From Paenibacillus planticolens (lineage in GTDB: Bacteria > Bacillota > Bacilli > Paenibacillales > NBRC-103111): DNA of 64,000 nucleotides. The stretch covers positions 410,975 to 474,974 of the forward strand of contig NZ_WHNZ01000022.1 in assembly GCF_013141725.1 (NCBI RefSeq). The letters are read 5' to 3'. The notes below the pieces were generated by a model. That model made no database searches. It was given only the letters and a program-made list of their open reading frames with translations, and had not been told where the DNA came from. A program made the position numbers and the translations under genes. This document shows positions 50,832-60,091 of the stretch, in pieces (positions within the stretch are counted from its first letter, which is position 1; each line of letters opens with the position of its first letter).

Positions 50832-52115
50832 CTAAAAAGTGACTAATTTATCAACGGCAACCGGTAGTCCCGTACGCAGTGAAATATTGCCCGCGATGCC
50901 TGTAAGAATGGACATAGCACCGTCCACATGGGATGCCGCTCTTTGGAATCGGTCGTCAGACGCTTTCTCAAAAATATCGCGAAGCAGCACAGGATCGCCG
51001 CCGCCGTGACCGCCAACGCCTTCTTCGATCTGAACTTGGTAAGGAGCCGCGAACATCGGGAATACTTTAATCGTTTTCTCCTGCAAAGCGCCTTCGTCTT
51101 CTTTTTTGCCGCCGGAATTCACGTAGGATTTCTCTACGACCTTCATCTCAATACGGCCCTTGCTGCCGTTGATTTGCACGTTGAAGCCTTCCCATGGCAT
51201 ATAAGCATTCAAGGAATAGGTCAGGATTGCTTTATTTTTGTAACGAACCATTACGCCCATCGTATCTTCAATATTAATGCCGTCGCCGAAAACGCTTTGA
51301 TCGCGCTGGTAGCCGTCTTCATGCTCTGCATCCAAATATAGGCCTTTGAGGTGCTCGTTTTGATCCAAATGGAGGGCAAAAGGGTCGCCCTTCGCGTTTT
51401 CGTTCCCCGTTGCACGTTGATAGAACTTCGTTTCTCCGCGCTTCTCGGCATTTTCCCGGCCATAAAACATCAAGCCGCCCATCGCAAAAACCGTATCAGG
51501 ACGCGTCCCCAGCCAAAAATTCACTAAATCAAAATGATGCGTAGATTTGTGCACCAGCAGCCCGCCGCCATTGCGCTTATCCCGGTGCCATCTGCGGAAA
51601 TAGTCTGCTCCATGCTCGGTATTCAGCAGCCATTCAAAATGCACGGAATGCACGTCACCAATCGTTCCGTCCATAATCAGCTCACGGATTTTCGTATTGT
51701 GCGGAGCGTAGCGGTAATTGAAGGTCACGCGAAGCTGACGGCCCGTCCTTTTGATCGCGTCGAGAATTTCCTGGCATTTCTCTTCATCCACCGTCATCGG
51801 TTTCTCCGAAATCACATCGCACCCTAGCTCCATCGCTTTTATAATATACGTATGATGCGTACGGTCAACCGAAGTTACAATCACATAATCAGGCTTCTCT
51901 CTACGGATCATTTCTTCGAATTCATTCGCTTTATAAGTCGGTACCGTCTTATATTCATATTTGTTTTGCAGCAAGCCGTTTGTAAAATCCATTCTCGTTT
52001 GATTCATATCGCAGATGGCAACCAACTCTGATGTATCTTGGAAATCTCTTACGATAGCGCCATAGAAAAACTCAGCCCGTCCTCCGGTGCCGACGATTGC
52101 ATAACGTTTTTTCAT
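50832..52115 (-). CDS. Gfo/Idh/MocA-family oxidoreductase
   Basis: 427 residues. N-terminal Rossmann fold (YAIVGTGGRAEFFYGAI; EKPMTVDEE with the catalytic-site Lys) and a C-terminal alpha/beta domain (GGGLLVHKSTHHFDLVNFWLG). NAD(P)-dependent oxidation of a sugar or inositol is likely. It probably forms an operon with the esterase downstream and is divergent from an AraC regulator that may control both. Confidence 0.9.
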   Translation of the reverse strand: MKKRYAIVGTGGRAEFFYGAIVRDFQDTSELVAICDMNQTRMDFTNGLLQNKYEYKTVPTYKANEFEEMIRREKPDYVIVTSVDRTHHTYIIKAMELGCDVISEKPMTVDEEKCQEILDAIKRTGRQLRVTFNYRYAPHNTKIRELIMDGTIGDVHSVHFEWLLNTEHGADYFRRWHRDKRNGGGLLVHKSTHHFDLVNFWLGTRPDTVFAMGGLMFYGRENAEKRGETKFYQRATGNENAKGDPFALHLDQNEHLKGLYLDAEHEDGYQRDQSVFGDGINIEDTMGVMVRYKNKAILTYSLNAYMPWEGFNVQINGSKGRIEMKVVEKSYVNSGGKKEDEGALQEKTIKVFPMFAAPYQVQIEEGVGGHGGGDPVLLRDIFEKASDDRFQRAASHVDGAMSILTGIAGNISLRTGLPVAVDKLVTF

Positions 52116-52204
52116 ATCGATTAAACCCCTCTCGAGAATAAGTTTTCTTACCTCAAGATTAATACAATATTTGTTGTGTTTCTATTCAAATCTTATCTAT
52201 CGTC

Positions 52205-52232
52205 TTTCAATCCTTGCATATTTTGCTATAAT
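52205..52232 (+). promoter_or_regulatory. promoter of the first AraC-family gene
   Basis: TTTCAA (52205-52210), 16 bases, TATAAT (52227-52232). The in-frame ATG at 52231 overlaps the -10, which argues for the GTG start at 52273. Confidence 0.6.
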
Positions 52233-52272
52233 GAGAGTACATTTATTTTGGCATGATCGAGAGGTGTCCCTT

Positions 52273-53094
52273 GTGATCCAATACGAAATCGAACGACTGC
52301 GCAGAGATCGCCCTTATTCGATGCAGGTGAATCATTTTCATGATCATTATGAAATCTACTATTTGCTGAGTGGCAAGCGCTACTACTTTATACAGGACCG
52401 CTCGTACTTCATTCAGGAAGGCGATCTCGTCTTTATCGATAAAAATCAGCTTCACAAAACGCGAAATGTCGATGCGGAGACGCATGAACGCATTTTGCTC
52501 AGTTTCGATGACAGGTGGATTCGCTCCATCGGTGAAGATGCCTCCACGCATTTGCTCCTGCCTTTCGTGCAAAAGCAGCACGTATTCTCCCTTAGCGGTA
52601 CGAATCGTACCCTAGTGGAGAATCTGCTGTTTCAATTGCTTAGAGAGCAGCAGCAAGCGCTAAGCGGCTGGCAATTGAACAGCCGGGCGCTGTTTACGCA
52701 GCTGCTGATCTTCTGCTCGCGGCTGACCGACAAGCTCAGCTCCGCGCAGGAGCACCCGCAAGCCCACAATCCCAAAATATTTGAGATTGTGGCTTACATC
52801 AACGAGCATTATCGGACTCGGCTGACGCTCGCCTCCATCTCGGAGACGTTTTACATTAGTCCCAGTTATTTTTGCCGTTCGTTTAAAGAAACGACCGGCT
52901 TTTCGTTCGTTGAATATTTGAACAATGTGCGAATCAGAGAAGCGCAGCGGCTCCTCAGAGAAACGAAGCTGAAGGTGATTCATATCGCCGAGCAATCCGG
53001 CTTCGACAGTGTCGCTCATTTTGGCCGCGTATTCAAGCAGGTCACTTCGCAGACACCGCTGGAATGCCGGAAGCTGATGAGGCTCAGCCAGTAG
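52273..53094 (+). CDS. AraC-family transcriptional regulator
   Basis: 273 residues. N-terminal cupin-like sensor (HFHDHYEIYYLLSGKRYYFIQDRSYF) and C-terminal double helix-turn-helix (LTLASISETFYISPSYFCRSFKETTG and FDSVAHFGRVFKQVTSQTPLE). Starts at GTG with GAGAGGTG six bases upstream. Divergent from the Gfo/Idh-esterase pair and convergent with uxaC; sugar-responsive control of one of these is likely. Confidence 0.92.
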   Translation: MIQYEIERLRRDRPYSMQVNHFHDHYEIYYLLSGKRYYFIQDRSYFIQEGDLVFIDKNQLHKTRNVDAETHERILLSFDDRWIRSIGEDASTHLLLPFVQKQHVFSLSGTNRTLVENLLFQLLREQQQALSGWQLNSRALFTQLLIFCSRLTDKLSSAQEHPQAHNPKIFEIVAYINEHYRTRLTLASISETFYISPSYFCRSFKETTGFSFVEYLNNVRIREAQRLLRETKLKVIHIAEQSGFDSVAHFGRVFKQVTSQTPLECRKLMRLSQ

Positions 53095-53122
53095 TTAGGT
53101 TGGACGGGCGTCTCCCACATAT

Positions 53123-53172
53123 AAAAAGGGGCTCCCCAGAAGTAGATCAATCTACTCGCGGGAAGCCCCTTT
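53123..53172. terminator. terminator between AraC gene and uxaC
   Basis: AAGGGGCT and AGCCCCTT outer arms with an inner AGTAGAT/ATCTACT stem; five U follow on the minus strand and three T on the plus strand. Confidence 0.85.
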
Positions 53173-53177
53173 CCTAT

Positions 53178-54578
53178 TTAAAACCCAAAGTATTGTTTCG
53201 CGTTATCGTAGGAAATGCCTTGTACCAATTGCTTAAGCAGCTGCTCGTCGTTCGGGAACTCGCCCGCTTCGACCCACTCGCCGAACATGTTACACAAAAT
53301 TCTGCGGAAGTACTCATGTCTTGTGTACGACAAGAAGCTTCTGGAGTCGGTAAGCATGCCGACGAAACGGCCGAGCAATCCGAAATTGCCGAGCGATTTC
53401 ATTTGCGAAACCATGCCGTCTTTTGTATCGTTGAACCACCAAGCGGCGCCAAGCTGGATTTTGCCTGGGATGCCGTCGCCTTGGAAGCTGCCCATCAAGG
53501 ATGCGAGAATTTCATTATCGCGGGCATTCAAGGAATAAAGAATGGTTCTCGGCAGTGAATCCGCAACAGCAAGCGATGAAAGCAAGCCGGTAAGCGCGCT
53601 CGCTACAAGGCTATCGTTAATGGAGTCGAATCCAGTATCCGGGCCGAGCTTCGCAAAAGCTTGTCCGTTATTGTTGCGGGACGCGTTAATGTGGTACTGC
53701 ATCGCCCAGTCCAACTTTTTGTACACGCCGCCAAGGAATAACAAAGTGAAGGCTTTATATTTCTTCTCATCTTCCAAACTAACCGCGTTACCGGCCAGCG
53801 CAGATTTGAAAATTTGCTCTACTTCCTCTTTGGTCGCCACTGCAAAAGGCACATAATCCAACGCATGGTCAGACACCTTACATCCTACCGAATTAAAGAA
53901 TTCAGCTCTGTTCTCAAGTGCCGCAAGCAAATCGTCGTAAGACGAGATCGCGATGCCGGCCGCTTTTTCCAACTGAGCAATCCATGGAAGGAATGTCGCG
54001 CGGTTAATTTCAAGCGCTTTGTCAGGACGGTAGGATGGCAGCACTTGCGTATTGAAATCTTTGATTTCTTTGATTTTGATGTGATATTCCAGGGAGTCAA
54101 CCGGATCGTCCGTTGTGCAAATGACCGTTACTTTGGAATTCGTGATCAGGTCTCTGGCGCGTGAACTGCCTTCAGCCAGCTTCGCATTCACTTTTTCCCA
54201 AATCGCAGGCGCATTCTGTTCATTGATCAGGTCATACACACCGAAATACGTTTGCAGCTCCATGTGGGACCAGTGATATAACGGATTGCCTATCGCCATC
54301 GGAAGCGTTCCTGCCCAAGCAACGAAACGGTCATAATCGCTAGCTTCGCCGGTAATTTTATTCTCTTCAACGCCGTTAGCGCGCATCATTCTCCATTTGT
54401 AGTGGTCGCCATACAACCATGCTTCGGTAATCGTGTTGAATTGTTTATTTTCATAAATTTCTTTAGGGCTCAAATGGCAGTGATAATCAATAATTGGCAG
54501 ATCTTTGGCATATTCGTGGAACAAATGAACGGCTGTTTCATTGGTAAGCAAAAAATTTTCATCTAAAAACGTTTTCAT
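53178..54578 (-). CDS. uxaC: glucuronate isomerase
   Basis: 466 residues of the UxaC family: metal site IIDYHCHLSPKEI, WRMMRANGVEENKITG, WSHMELQTYFGV, CTTDDPVDSLEYH and SYTRHEYFRRILCNMFGEWVE. It converts D-glucuronate to fructuronate and D-galacturonate to tagaturonate. The start is at MKTFLDEN; the earlier GTG at 54593 lies inside the AGAAGGGTGG ribosome binding site. No uxaA, uxaB or uxuA gene lies nearby, so it stands apart from the rest of the pathway. Confidence 0.95.
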   Translation of the reverse strand: MKTFLDENFLLTNETAVHLFHEYAKDLPIIDYHCHLSPKEIYENKQFNTITEAWLYGDHYKWRMMRANGVEENKITGEASDYDRFVAWAGTLPMAIGNPLYHWSHMELQTYFGVYDLINEQNAPAIWEKVNAKLAEGSSRARDLITNSKVTVICTTDDPVDSLEYHIKIKEIKDFNTQVLPSYRPDKALEINRATFLPWIAQLEKAAGIAISSYDDLLAALENRAEFFNSVGCKVSDHALDYVPFAVATKEEVEQIFKSALAGNAVSLEDEKKYKAFTLLFLGGVYKKLDWAMQYHINASRNNNGQAFAKLGPDTGFDSINDSLVASALTGLLSSLAVADSLPRTILYSLNARDNEILASLMGSFQGDGIPGKIQLGAAWWFNDTKDGMVSQMKSLGNFGLLGRFVGMLTDSRSFLSYTRHEYFRRILCNMFGEWVEAGEFPNDEQLLKQLVQGISYDNAKQYFGF

Positions 54579-54704
54579 AAAGTGAATTTCCACCCTTCTC
54601 TGACCTGAATGATCTGCCCTTTATTGTAGCGGAAGGTGGCGGTGAAATCTTGTGATTTTTTGCTTTAATTTTGTGAAATATGCATATATTGACCTTAACC
54701 ATGT

Positions 54705-55637
54705 CTAGGGAGCTGATTTATTCGGATCTGCACCCACCGTTATTTCTTCCGGTAAAGCCTTGGAAGCGCCCGGAACATGCCGCGGCTTATGATTAATTTG
54801 CTCGGAGGAGTAGATGCTGACATACACGCGCCCGGGCAAAGCCTGAGCTCTGATAAGGACAGGCTGATTATAGTTGTTTTTGAAACTAAAATCAGGACCT
54901 CCCCAGTTTACCGTCGCGTCTCTCCCTGAGGGAACATAGGGAACCGATCGGCTGTGCGAGTATCTTTCCACAATCGTAAGCCCCGCCCTGTCCGCCGCGT
55001 TAAAAAGCGTTGAGGAAGTTTGGCAAATACCGCCACCGATCCCTTCAGAGAATTCGCCCCTGACAATGACTTTGGCGGGCATATAGCCCCTTCCACGCGT
55101 ACGAACACCAACAACCCGGTTAAAAGAAAACGTCTCGTTCGGCAGAACTACGTAATTGTTAATCGCCTGAGTCGCCAGTTTAATGTTCGTAAAGCGGTGC
55201 TTATTATTCGAATTAAAATACGTGACATAATAGCCGATTGGATGTACCCGAATGCTGGCAAGCAGCTCACTATCGACTTTAGGATAAATGGACGACTGCG
55301 GAACATCGAATTCCAAAGGTCCATCACTGTAGAAATGGTTATAAAATTGTTCCACAAACGCTTTCCGGTTCAGCCTTGCGCCCGGGATCTCTTTCACAAT
55401 GACGCCGGCATCGCTAATAATAGCGTTCACCGGCTTTCGGTACGCTTTCTTCTCCATCTCGACCATAAGTCGATTTAAACGTTCATTATCGATCAACGGC
55501 AAATCCACATAGTCAAGCCTGTAGGCCTCACGCTGCACATTCGCTTGAATTGGAGAAGTCCCATCCTTGGTTGCGGTTTCCGGCGCTTCGCTCTGCTGTA
55601 ATAAGAGCAACAGCCCCGCAATCCATCCATGTATCAT
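54705..55637 (-). CDS. VanW-family protein
   Basis: 310 residues. A short hydrophobic N-terminus (MIHGWIAGLLLLLQQ) suggests export or membrane attachment; then a peptidoglycan-binding-like domain and the VanW domain with LPNETFSFNRVVGVRTRGRGY, GGGICQTSSTLFNAA, ERYSHSRSVPYVPSGRDATV and FKNNYNQPVLIRA. VanW is an accessory protein of vancomycin clusters but the family is widespread and its function is unknown. GGAGGGG precedes a TTG and the chosen ATG, so the start may be one codon earlier. Confidence 0.88.
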   Translation of the reverse strand: MIHGWIAGLLLLLQQSEAPETATKDGTSPIQANVQREAYRLDYVDLPLIDNERLNRLMVEMEKKAYRKPVNAIISDAGVIVKEIPGARLNRKAFVEQFYNHFYSDGPLEFDVPQSSIYPKVDSELLASIRVHPIGYYVTYFNSNNKHRFTNIKLATQAINNYVVLPNETFSFNRVVGVRTRGRGYMPAKVIVRGEFSEGIGGGICQTSSTLFNAADRAGLTIVERYSHSRSVPYVPSGRDATVNWGGPDFSFKNNYNQPVLIRAQALPGRVYVSIYSSEQINHKPRHVPGASKALPEEITVGADPNKSAP

Positions 55638-55713
55638 CAAATCAATCACCCCTCCCCTATTGTAAACAATTGAAAATTTTCCATACCAAATAAATGACCT
55701 CATGACGATCATG

Positions 55714-55760
55714 CAAAAAGGACCGTCCCCAACCATGAGGCTGGCCGAGGACAAGTCCTT
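55714..55760 (-). terminator. intrinsic terminator of the PhyH-type dioxygenase gene
   Basis: AAGGAC and GTCCTT outer arms with an inner CCAGCC/GGTTGG stem, then five U on the minus strand. Confidence 0.75.
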
Positions 55761-55784
55761 ATTTTCCAATTAATAGGATGTTTT

Positions 55785-56594
55785 TTAATGCGGGTAAACG
55801 ATTTGGAACTCTTCGCCGCAGGGGCCGCCATTCGGGTTGATTTCCAAGTCGACGGTGTCGCCGTTTTGGCGGTACAAAGGACGATAGTAGTTGCTAATAT
55901 GCGTAGCGGACTGATTGGCATAATGACAAATGAACGCCCTGCGGAAGCGGTCCTTCGTTTTGTTGCGATACGAGCCATGGATGAGATTGCCGTTAAAAAA
56001 GAGCACATCGCCTCTGTCCATGACGACAGGCATCGCCTTCTCGTCTTTAGGCGGCTTCACATAGTGCGTCGTAAACGACTCCTTGGCGTCCGCAAGATCC
56101 GGACAAGACAACTCCAGCGCGTTGGTTTTGGGAACGACGAGCAAGCCGCCGTTTTCCTCATCTGCCGCATCAATCGCAGTCCAGGCTGCAATACAGTTGC
56201 CGGGCTCAACCTGCAGATAGAAGTTATCCTGGTGAAGCGCTTGACCGCGGGAACCCGGCGGTTTGTAATAGAACATGCTCTGCGCAGCCAGTGCCTCTTC
56301 GTCATACAAATCGGCTAACGCCTCCATGACCGGCTGATGCAGCATATACTTCTTCGCCGTCTCATTGAAGCGGTGCGGCTGCATAACCCGCGGGTAACGC
56401 TTTAACGGATCAGACCCCTCCGCCTGCAAATCAGGCTCAAAATGGCCCGGCACCGGACGCATAGCAATATCTGCAAATGTGGCATCGATTTCTGCCAGAT
56501 TTTCCGCTGAAAACAAACCTTTTACGATCAAATATCCTTCTCTTTCAAAATGCTGTTTTTGCTCCTCTGTCAGTATTAGCAATGCGCTTGTCAT
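55785..56594 (-). CDS. phytanoyl-CoA dioxygenase family (PhyH) protein
   Basis: 269 residues of the Fe(II)/2-oxoglutarate dioxygenase fold. The iron triad is visible as HQDNFY (His, Asp) and LIHGSYRN (His), with the 2-oxoglutarate Arg in DRFRRAFICHYAN. Such bacterial proteins hydroxylate small molecules or act in natural product and osmolyte pathways; ectoine hydroxylase has a similar layout but no ect genes are present. GGGGGG lies eight bases before the ATG. Divergent from an AraC gene, a common PhyH-AraC pairing. Confidence 0.9.
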   Translation of the reverse strand: MTSALLILTEEQKQHFEREGYLIVKGLFSAENLAEIDATFADIAMRPVPGHFEPDLQAEGSDPLKRYPRVMQPHRFNETAKKYMLHQPVMEALADLYDEEALAAQSMFYYKPPGSRGQALHQDNFYLQVEPGNCIAAWTAIDAADEENGGLLVVPKTNALELSCPDLADAKESFTTHYVKPPKDEKAMPVVMDRGDVLFFNGNLIHGSYRNKTKDRFRRAFICHYANQSATHISNYYRPLYRQNGDTVDLEINPNGGPCGEEFQIVYPH

Positions 56595-56757
56595 CTCGTC
56601 TTCCCCCCAAGGTCCCATAGAGTACTTTCATGAATTCAGCATATCGAACTTTGCCCTGGCATAGAAGTAAGAATGCTGCTAATTACTCCTACAATTCTGC
56701 TATCTTCTGTTATACTCAACTCATCACCCGGCAGCGGTCAGGAAGGAAGAGATCCCC

Positions 56758-57531
56758 ATGAACAGCGAAGAAAACACATTCTTGGCAGGACATTTCAAAG
56801 AAACAGATTCGTATGTCACCATACGTCCCCAGGGACGCAGCGATTGGCTCCTTTGCTTCACACTGGATGGGGAAGGCTACTTTAAACACGCCGGTAATGA
56901 AAGACGCTGCCGGGCCGGGGACCTCACGCTTCTTGCTCCGGGGACACCGCAGCACTACGGTACGCGGAAGAACCATAGCTGGCATTTTGTCTGGGCGCAT
57001 TTTCCATCCATTCTCACAGAAACAAATCTGCTGCCGAAGGAAGAGCAGCTTTTCGTTACAATTGAAAGCGAGTCGCTTCGAGAGCGCATCTATCAAGCTT
57101 TTGCCCGCATTCTCCAGGATTCCAGAGAGCGCGGCGAATATTGGTTTGAGCTGATTCTCTCTTCCTTGCGGGAAATTCTGCTCATCATGGCGCAGAAAAC
57201 AAGCCGTAAAATTGACCCGCGCATTGAAGAGGTCCTCTACCTGTTATCGCAGCAGATGCGCGAGCCTGTCCGCATCGAGGAGCTGGCGCAGCATGTCGGG
57301 CTCTCCCCCTCGAGACTTGCTCATCTTTTCAAAGCCAGCACCGGCTATTCCATTATCGATTCCCTCAACCGGATGCGGATCAGGCAGGCTGCTCTTCTGC
57401 TGGAGCATACACAGCGCAGCGCTTCAGAAGTGTGCTATGACGTAGGTTTTCAAAACTATAATCACTTCACCAATCAATTCCGCAAATGGCATGGCACAAA
57501 CCCCAGAACCTTCATGAAAGAGCGACGGTAA
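56758..57531 (+). CDS. AraC-family transcriptional regulator
   Basis: 257 residues. N-terminal sensor with YFKHAGNERRCRAGDLTLLAPGTPQHYGT and C-terminal DNA-binding domain VRIEELAQHVGLSPSRLAHLFKASTGYS...EVCYDVGFQNYNHFTNQFRKWHGTNP. It probably controls the divergent PhyH gene. AAGGAAG lies upstream of the ATG. Confidence 0.92.
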   Translation: MNSEENTFLAGHFKETDSYVTIRPQGRSDWLLCFTLDGEGYFKHAGNERRCRAGDLTLLAPGTPQHYGTRKNHSWHFVWAHFPSILTETNLLPKEEQLFVTIESESLRERIYQAFARILQDSRERGEYWFELILSSLREILLIMAQKTSRKIDPRIEEVLYLLSQQMREPVRIEELAQHVGLSPSRLAHLFKASTGYSIIDSLNRMRIRQAALLLEHTQRSASEVCYDVGFQNYNHFTNQFRKWHGTNPRTFMKERR

Positions 57532-57600
57532 AATTTATTTGACAGTTCGATGCCCGCACGATAAACTGCTAGCAAGATATAGAATAAAGGAGGATTTTCT

Positions 57601-58833
57601 ATGACCTTTGAACGTAATCTTGACAAATATGCGGAGCTTATCGTCCGCGTCGGTTTGAATATTCAGTCTGGTCAAACGCTTTGGATCAATGCTCCCATAC
57701 TCCATCCTGCTCTCGTGCGCCACATATCCCGTAAAGCTTATGAAGCAGGAGCCAAACACGTACATATCGAATGGCAGGATGAAATCTCCACTCAAATTAA
57801 ATATATGCATGCTCCTGACGAAGCCTTTCACGAGTATCCGTCGTGGAGAGCGCAAGCCCTTACAGAATTGGCGGAAAACAACGGGGCCTACCTGTGGATT
57901 AACGCCGATGATCCCGAGCTGCTGAAGGGAGTCGATCCCGCGCGTATTTCCGCTAATTCCAAAGCGGCAGGTCCGAAACTTAAGAAGTGGAGAGAAAGCA
58001 TGTCTTCCTATTTCATGACCTGGTCGATTATCGCTGCGCCATCTCCGGCCTGGGCCAGCAAAGTGTTCCCGCAGTTGGAGGAAGAAGCTGCCATGAACGC
58101 TTTATGGGACGCCATTTTCAAAGCTGTCCGGGTGGATCAAGATAACCCTGTGCAAACTTGGCACGAGCACAACGCTACACTGCGCAGCAAAAGAGAACTC
58201 CTTAACGAGAAGCAATTTCATAAAATTCATTACCGCGCCCCAGGCACTGAACTGACTGTCGAGCTGCCGCCAAACCATATTTGGCGCGGGGGTTCTGCTA
58301 CCAACGGAACGGGCGGTTTTGAATTCAACCCGAATATTCCGACAGAAGAAGTGTTTGTTTCACCGCATCGTCAAGGAACGCAAGGAACAGTACGCAGTAC
58401 GAAACCGTTAAGCTATCATGGCAATTTGATCGACAACTTTACGATCACTTTTGATAACGGACGTGTCGTCGACTATACAGCCGAGACAGGCTTCGACTCC
58501 TTGAAAGAAATGATCGAAATGGATGAAGGCTCTCATTATTTGGGAGAAATTGCGCTTGTACCGCATGATTCACCGATTTCTAACTCGAATCTGATCTTTT
58601 TCAATACGCTTTTTGATGAAAATGCTTCTAATCATTTGGCTCTGGGAAGTGCTTTCCCGACATGTGTGGAGGGCGGAACTTCCATGTCCAAGGAAGAGCA
58701 GCTGCAAGCCGGCCTTAATGACAGCCTGATCCATGTTGATTTTATGATCGGTTCTGCCGATATGGACATTGACGGCGAGCATGCGGACGGCCGCATTGAA
58801 CCTATTTTCCGCAAGGGCAATTGGGCATATTAA
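57601..58833 (+). CDS. ampS: M29-family aminopeptidase
   Basis: 410 residues, the size of AmpS/AmpT/PepS. Family blocks: ADPAR-type GVDPARISANSKA, WCVVxxP-region SIIAAPSPAWASKVFP, NIPTEEVFVSPHR and the metal site SLIHVDFMIGSADMDIDG. It removes N-terminal residues from peptides using a two-metal centre. AGGAGG precedes the ATG. It may supply amino acids such as arginine to the enzymes encoded next to it, but it has its own terminator. Confidence 0.95.
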   Translation: MTFERNLDKYAELIVRVGLNIQSGQTLWINAPILHPALVRHISRKAYEAGAKHVHIEWQDEISTQIKYMHAPDEAFHEYPSWRAQALTELAENNGAYLWINADDPELLKGVDPARISANSKAAGPKLKKWRESMSSYFMTWSIIAAPSPAWASKVFPQLEEEAAMNALWDAIFKAVRVDQDNPVQTWHEHNATLRSKRELLNEKQFHKIHYRAPGTELTVELPPNHIWRGGSATNGTGGFEFNPNIPTEEVFVSPHRQGTQGTVRSTKPLSYHGNLIDNFTITFDNGRVVDYTAETGFDSLKEMIEMDEGSHYLGEIALVPHDSPISNSNLIFFNTLFDENASNHLALGSAFPTCVEGGTSMSKEEQLQAGLNDSLIHVDFMIGSADMDIDGEHADGRIEPIFRKGNWAY

Positions 58834-58842
58834 CATAAACCA

Positions 58843-58891
58843 AAGAAACCTTCCAAACCCACAATAAGTGTGGAACGGGAGGTTCTTTTTT
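58843..58891 (+). terminator. intrinsic terminator of ampS
   Basis: AAGAAACCT and AGGTTCTT outer arms with an inner CCACA/TGTGG hairpin, then six T. Confidence 0.85.
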
Positions 58892-59038
58892 CATATAGTA
58901 AAGAAACTACCTTTTTAACGTCCGTACTTGGACAAATAGCAGCGAACCGGGAGCATTGGTTCTTGCGAATTTGGGAATGTTAGTCAGAAGGCTGACGGAA
59001 ATTTAGGCAACCCTATCCAAACAAGAGGAGTTGATCGT

Positions 59039-59956
59039 ATGAGTACCAAACCGACGATTGCTGCGATTAGCGTGCCATTTGACCTTGGAGCAGGCCGGCG
59101 AGGGGCTAGTAAAGGCCCTAAAGCCATCATGCAAGCAGGCTTATTGCGGGGCTTGCAGCAAATGGATATCGCCGCTGAGCACGTGGCGGAGATTCGCCTC
59201 CCCGGCGATAAAGCAGCTCCGCTTGCGCCTGAGGTGGATAAAACGAATTTAAAATATTTAGCTGAGGTTATCGAGATAAATACGCGCCTGGCCGAACAAG
59301 TGTCCAAGGCTGCGGAGCAAGGGCATTTCCCCCTCGTCATTGGCGGGGATCACAGCATCGCCATCGGGACTCTGGCAGGATTATCCGGGCATTATAACAA
59401 CTTAGGCGTTATTTGGATTGATGCGCATTCCGACTTAAATACAGCGGACACCAGCCCGTCCGGCAATATTCACGGCATGTCCCTGGCGATCAGCCTTGGC
59501 ATGGGACATCCTTTGTTAACCGGCATTAAAAGGGATTTGGCGAAAGTAAAGCCGGAAAATATTGTCCTTATCGGCTCGCGTTCGCTGGATGAAGGTGAGA
59601 AAAAACTGATCCGGGCGCTGGGCATTAGATGTTACACGATGCATGATATCGATATCAAAGGGATGGCGGCTGTGATGCAGGATGCCATCGCTTATATAAG
59701 CGGTAAAACGGACGGCGTTCATCTCAGCTTTGACGTCGATTCCTTGGACCCGCTTGAAGCCCCTGGCACTGGGACGGCGGTAAAAGGCGGACTGCAATTC
59801 CGCGAAGCCCATCTCGCCGTAGAAATGCTGCACGAAGCAGGCATCGTCACATCCGCTGAATTCGTTGAGGTCAATCCGCTGCTCGACGATAACAACAAAA
59901 CCTCGCAATTAGCCGTCGGACTGATCAGCTCATTGCTGGGCAAGCAAATTTTGTAG
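59039..59956 (+). CDS. rocF: arginase
   Basis: 305 residues. The manganese motifs are complete: VIGGDHSIAIG, WIDAHSDLNT and SFDVDSLDPLEAPGTGT. It splits L-arginine to ornithine and urea. Ornithine is the substrate of RocD encoded 2.8 kb downstream. GAGGAG lies eight bases before the ATG. Upstream short hairpins (GTCAG/CTGAC near 58982-58995) are seen, but no sigma-L promoter. Confidence 0.96.
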   Translation: MSTKPTIAAISVPFDLGAGRRGASKGPKAIMQAGLLRGLQQMDIAAEHVAEIRLPGDKAAPLAPEVDKTNLKYLAEVIEINTRLAEQVSKAAEQGHFPLVIGGDHSIAIGTLAGLSGHYNNLGVIWIDAHSDLNTADTSPSGNIHGMSLAISLGMGHPLLTGIKRDLAKVKPENIVLIGSRSLDEGEKKLIRALGIRCYTMHDIDIKGMAAVMQDAIAYISGKTDGVHLSFDVDSLDPLEAPGTGTAVKGGLQFREAHLAVEMLHEAGIVTSAEFVEVNPLLDDNNKTSQLAVGLISSLLGKQIL

Positions 59957-59988
59957 CAGCATTCTTGCCGACTGCAGATCTTTCCGAA

Positions 59989-60021
59989 AACTCGCTCCCT
60001 CTTCTGGGATGCGGGTTTTTC
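59989..60021 (+). terminator. intrinsic terminator of rocF
   Basis: AACTCGC-TCCC pairs with GGGA-GCGGGTT around TCTTCT, then five T. Confidence 0.75.
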
Positions 60022-60091
60022 TGCTTGTTGCTTGCAGTTATAATTGGTAAAATATAGCTAACCTATCAGATTAATATGACTGGAGCTTAGA

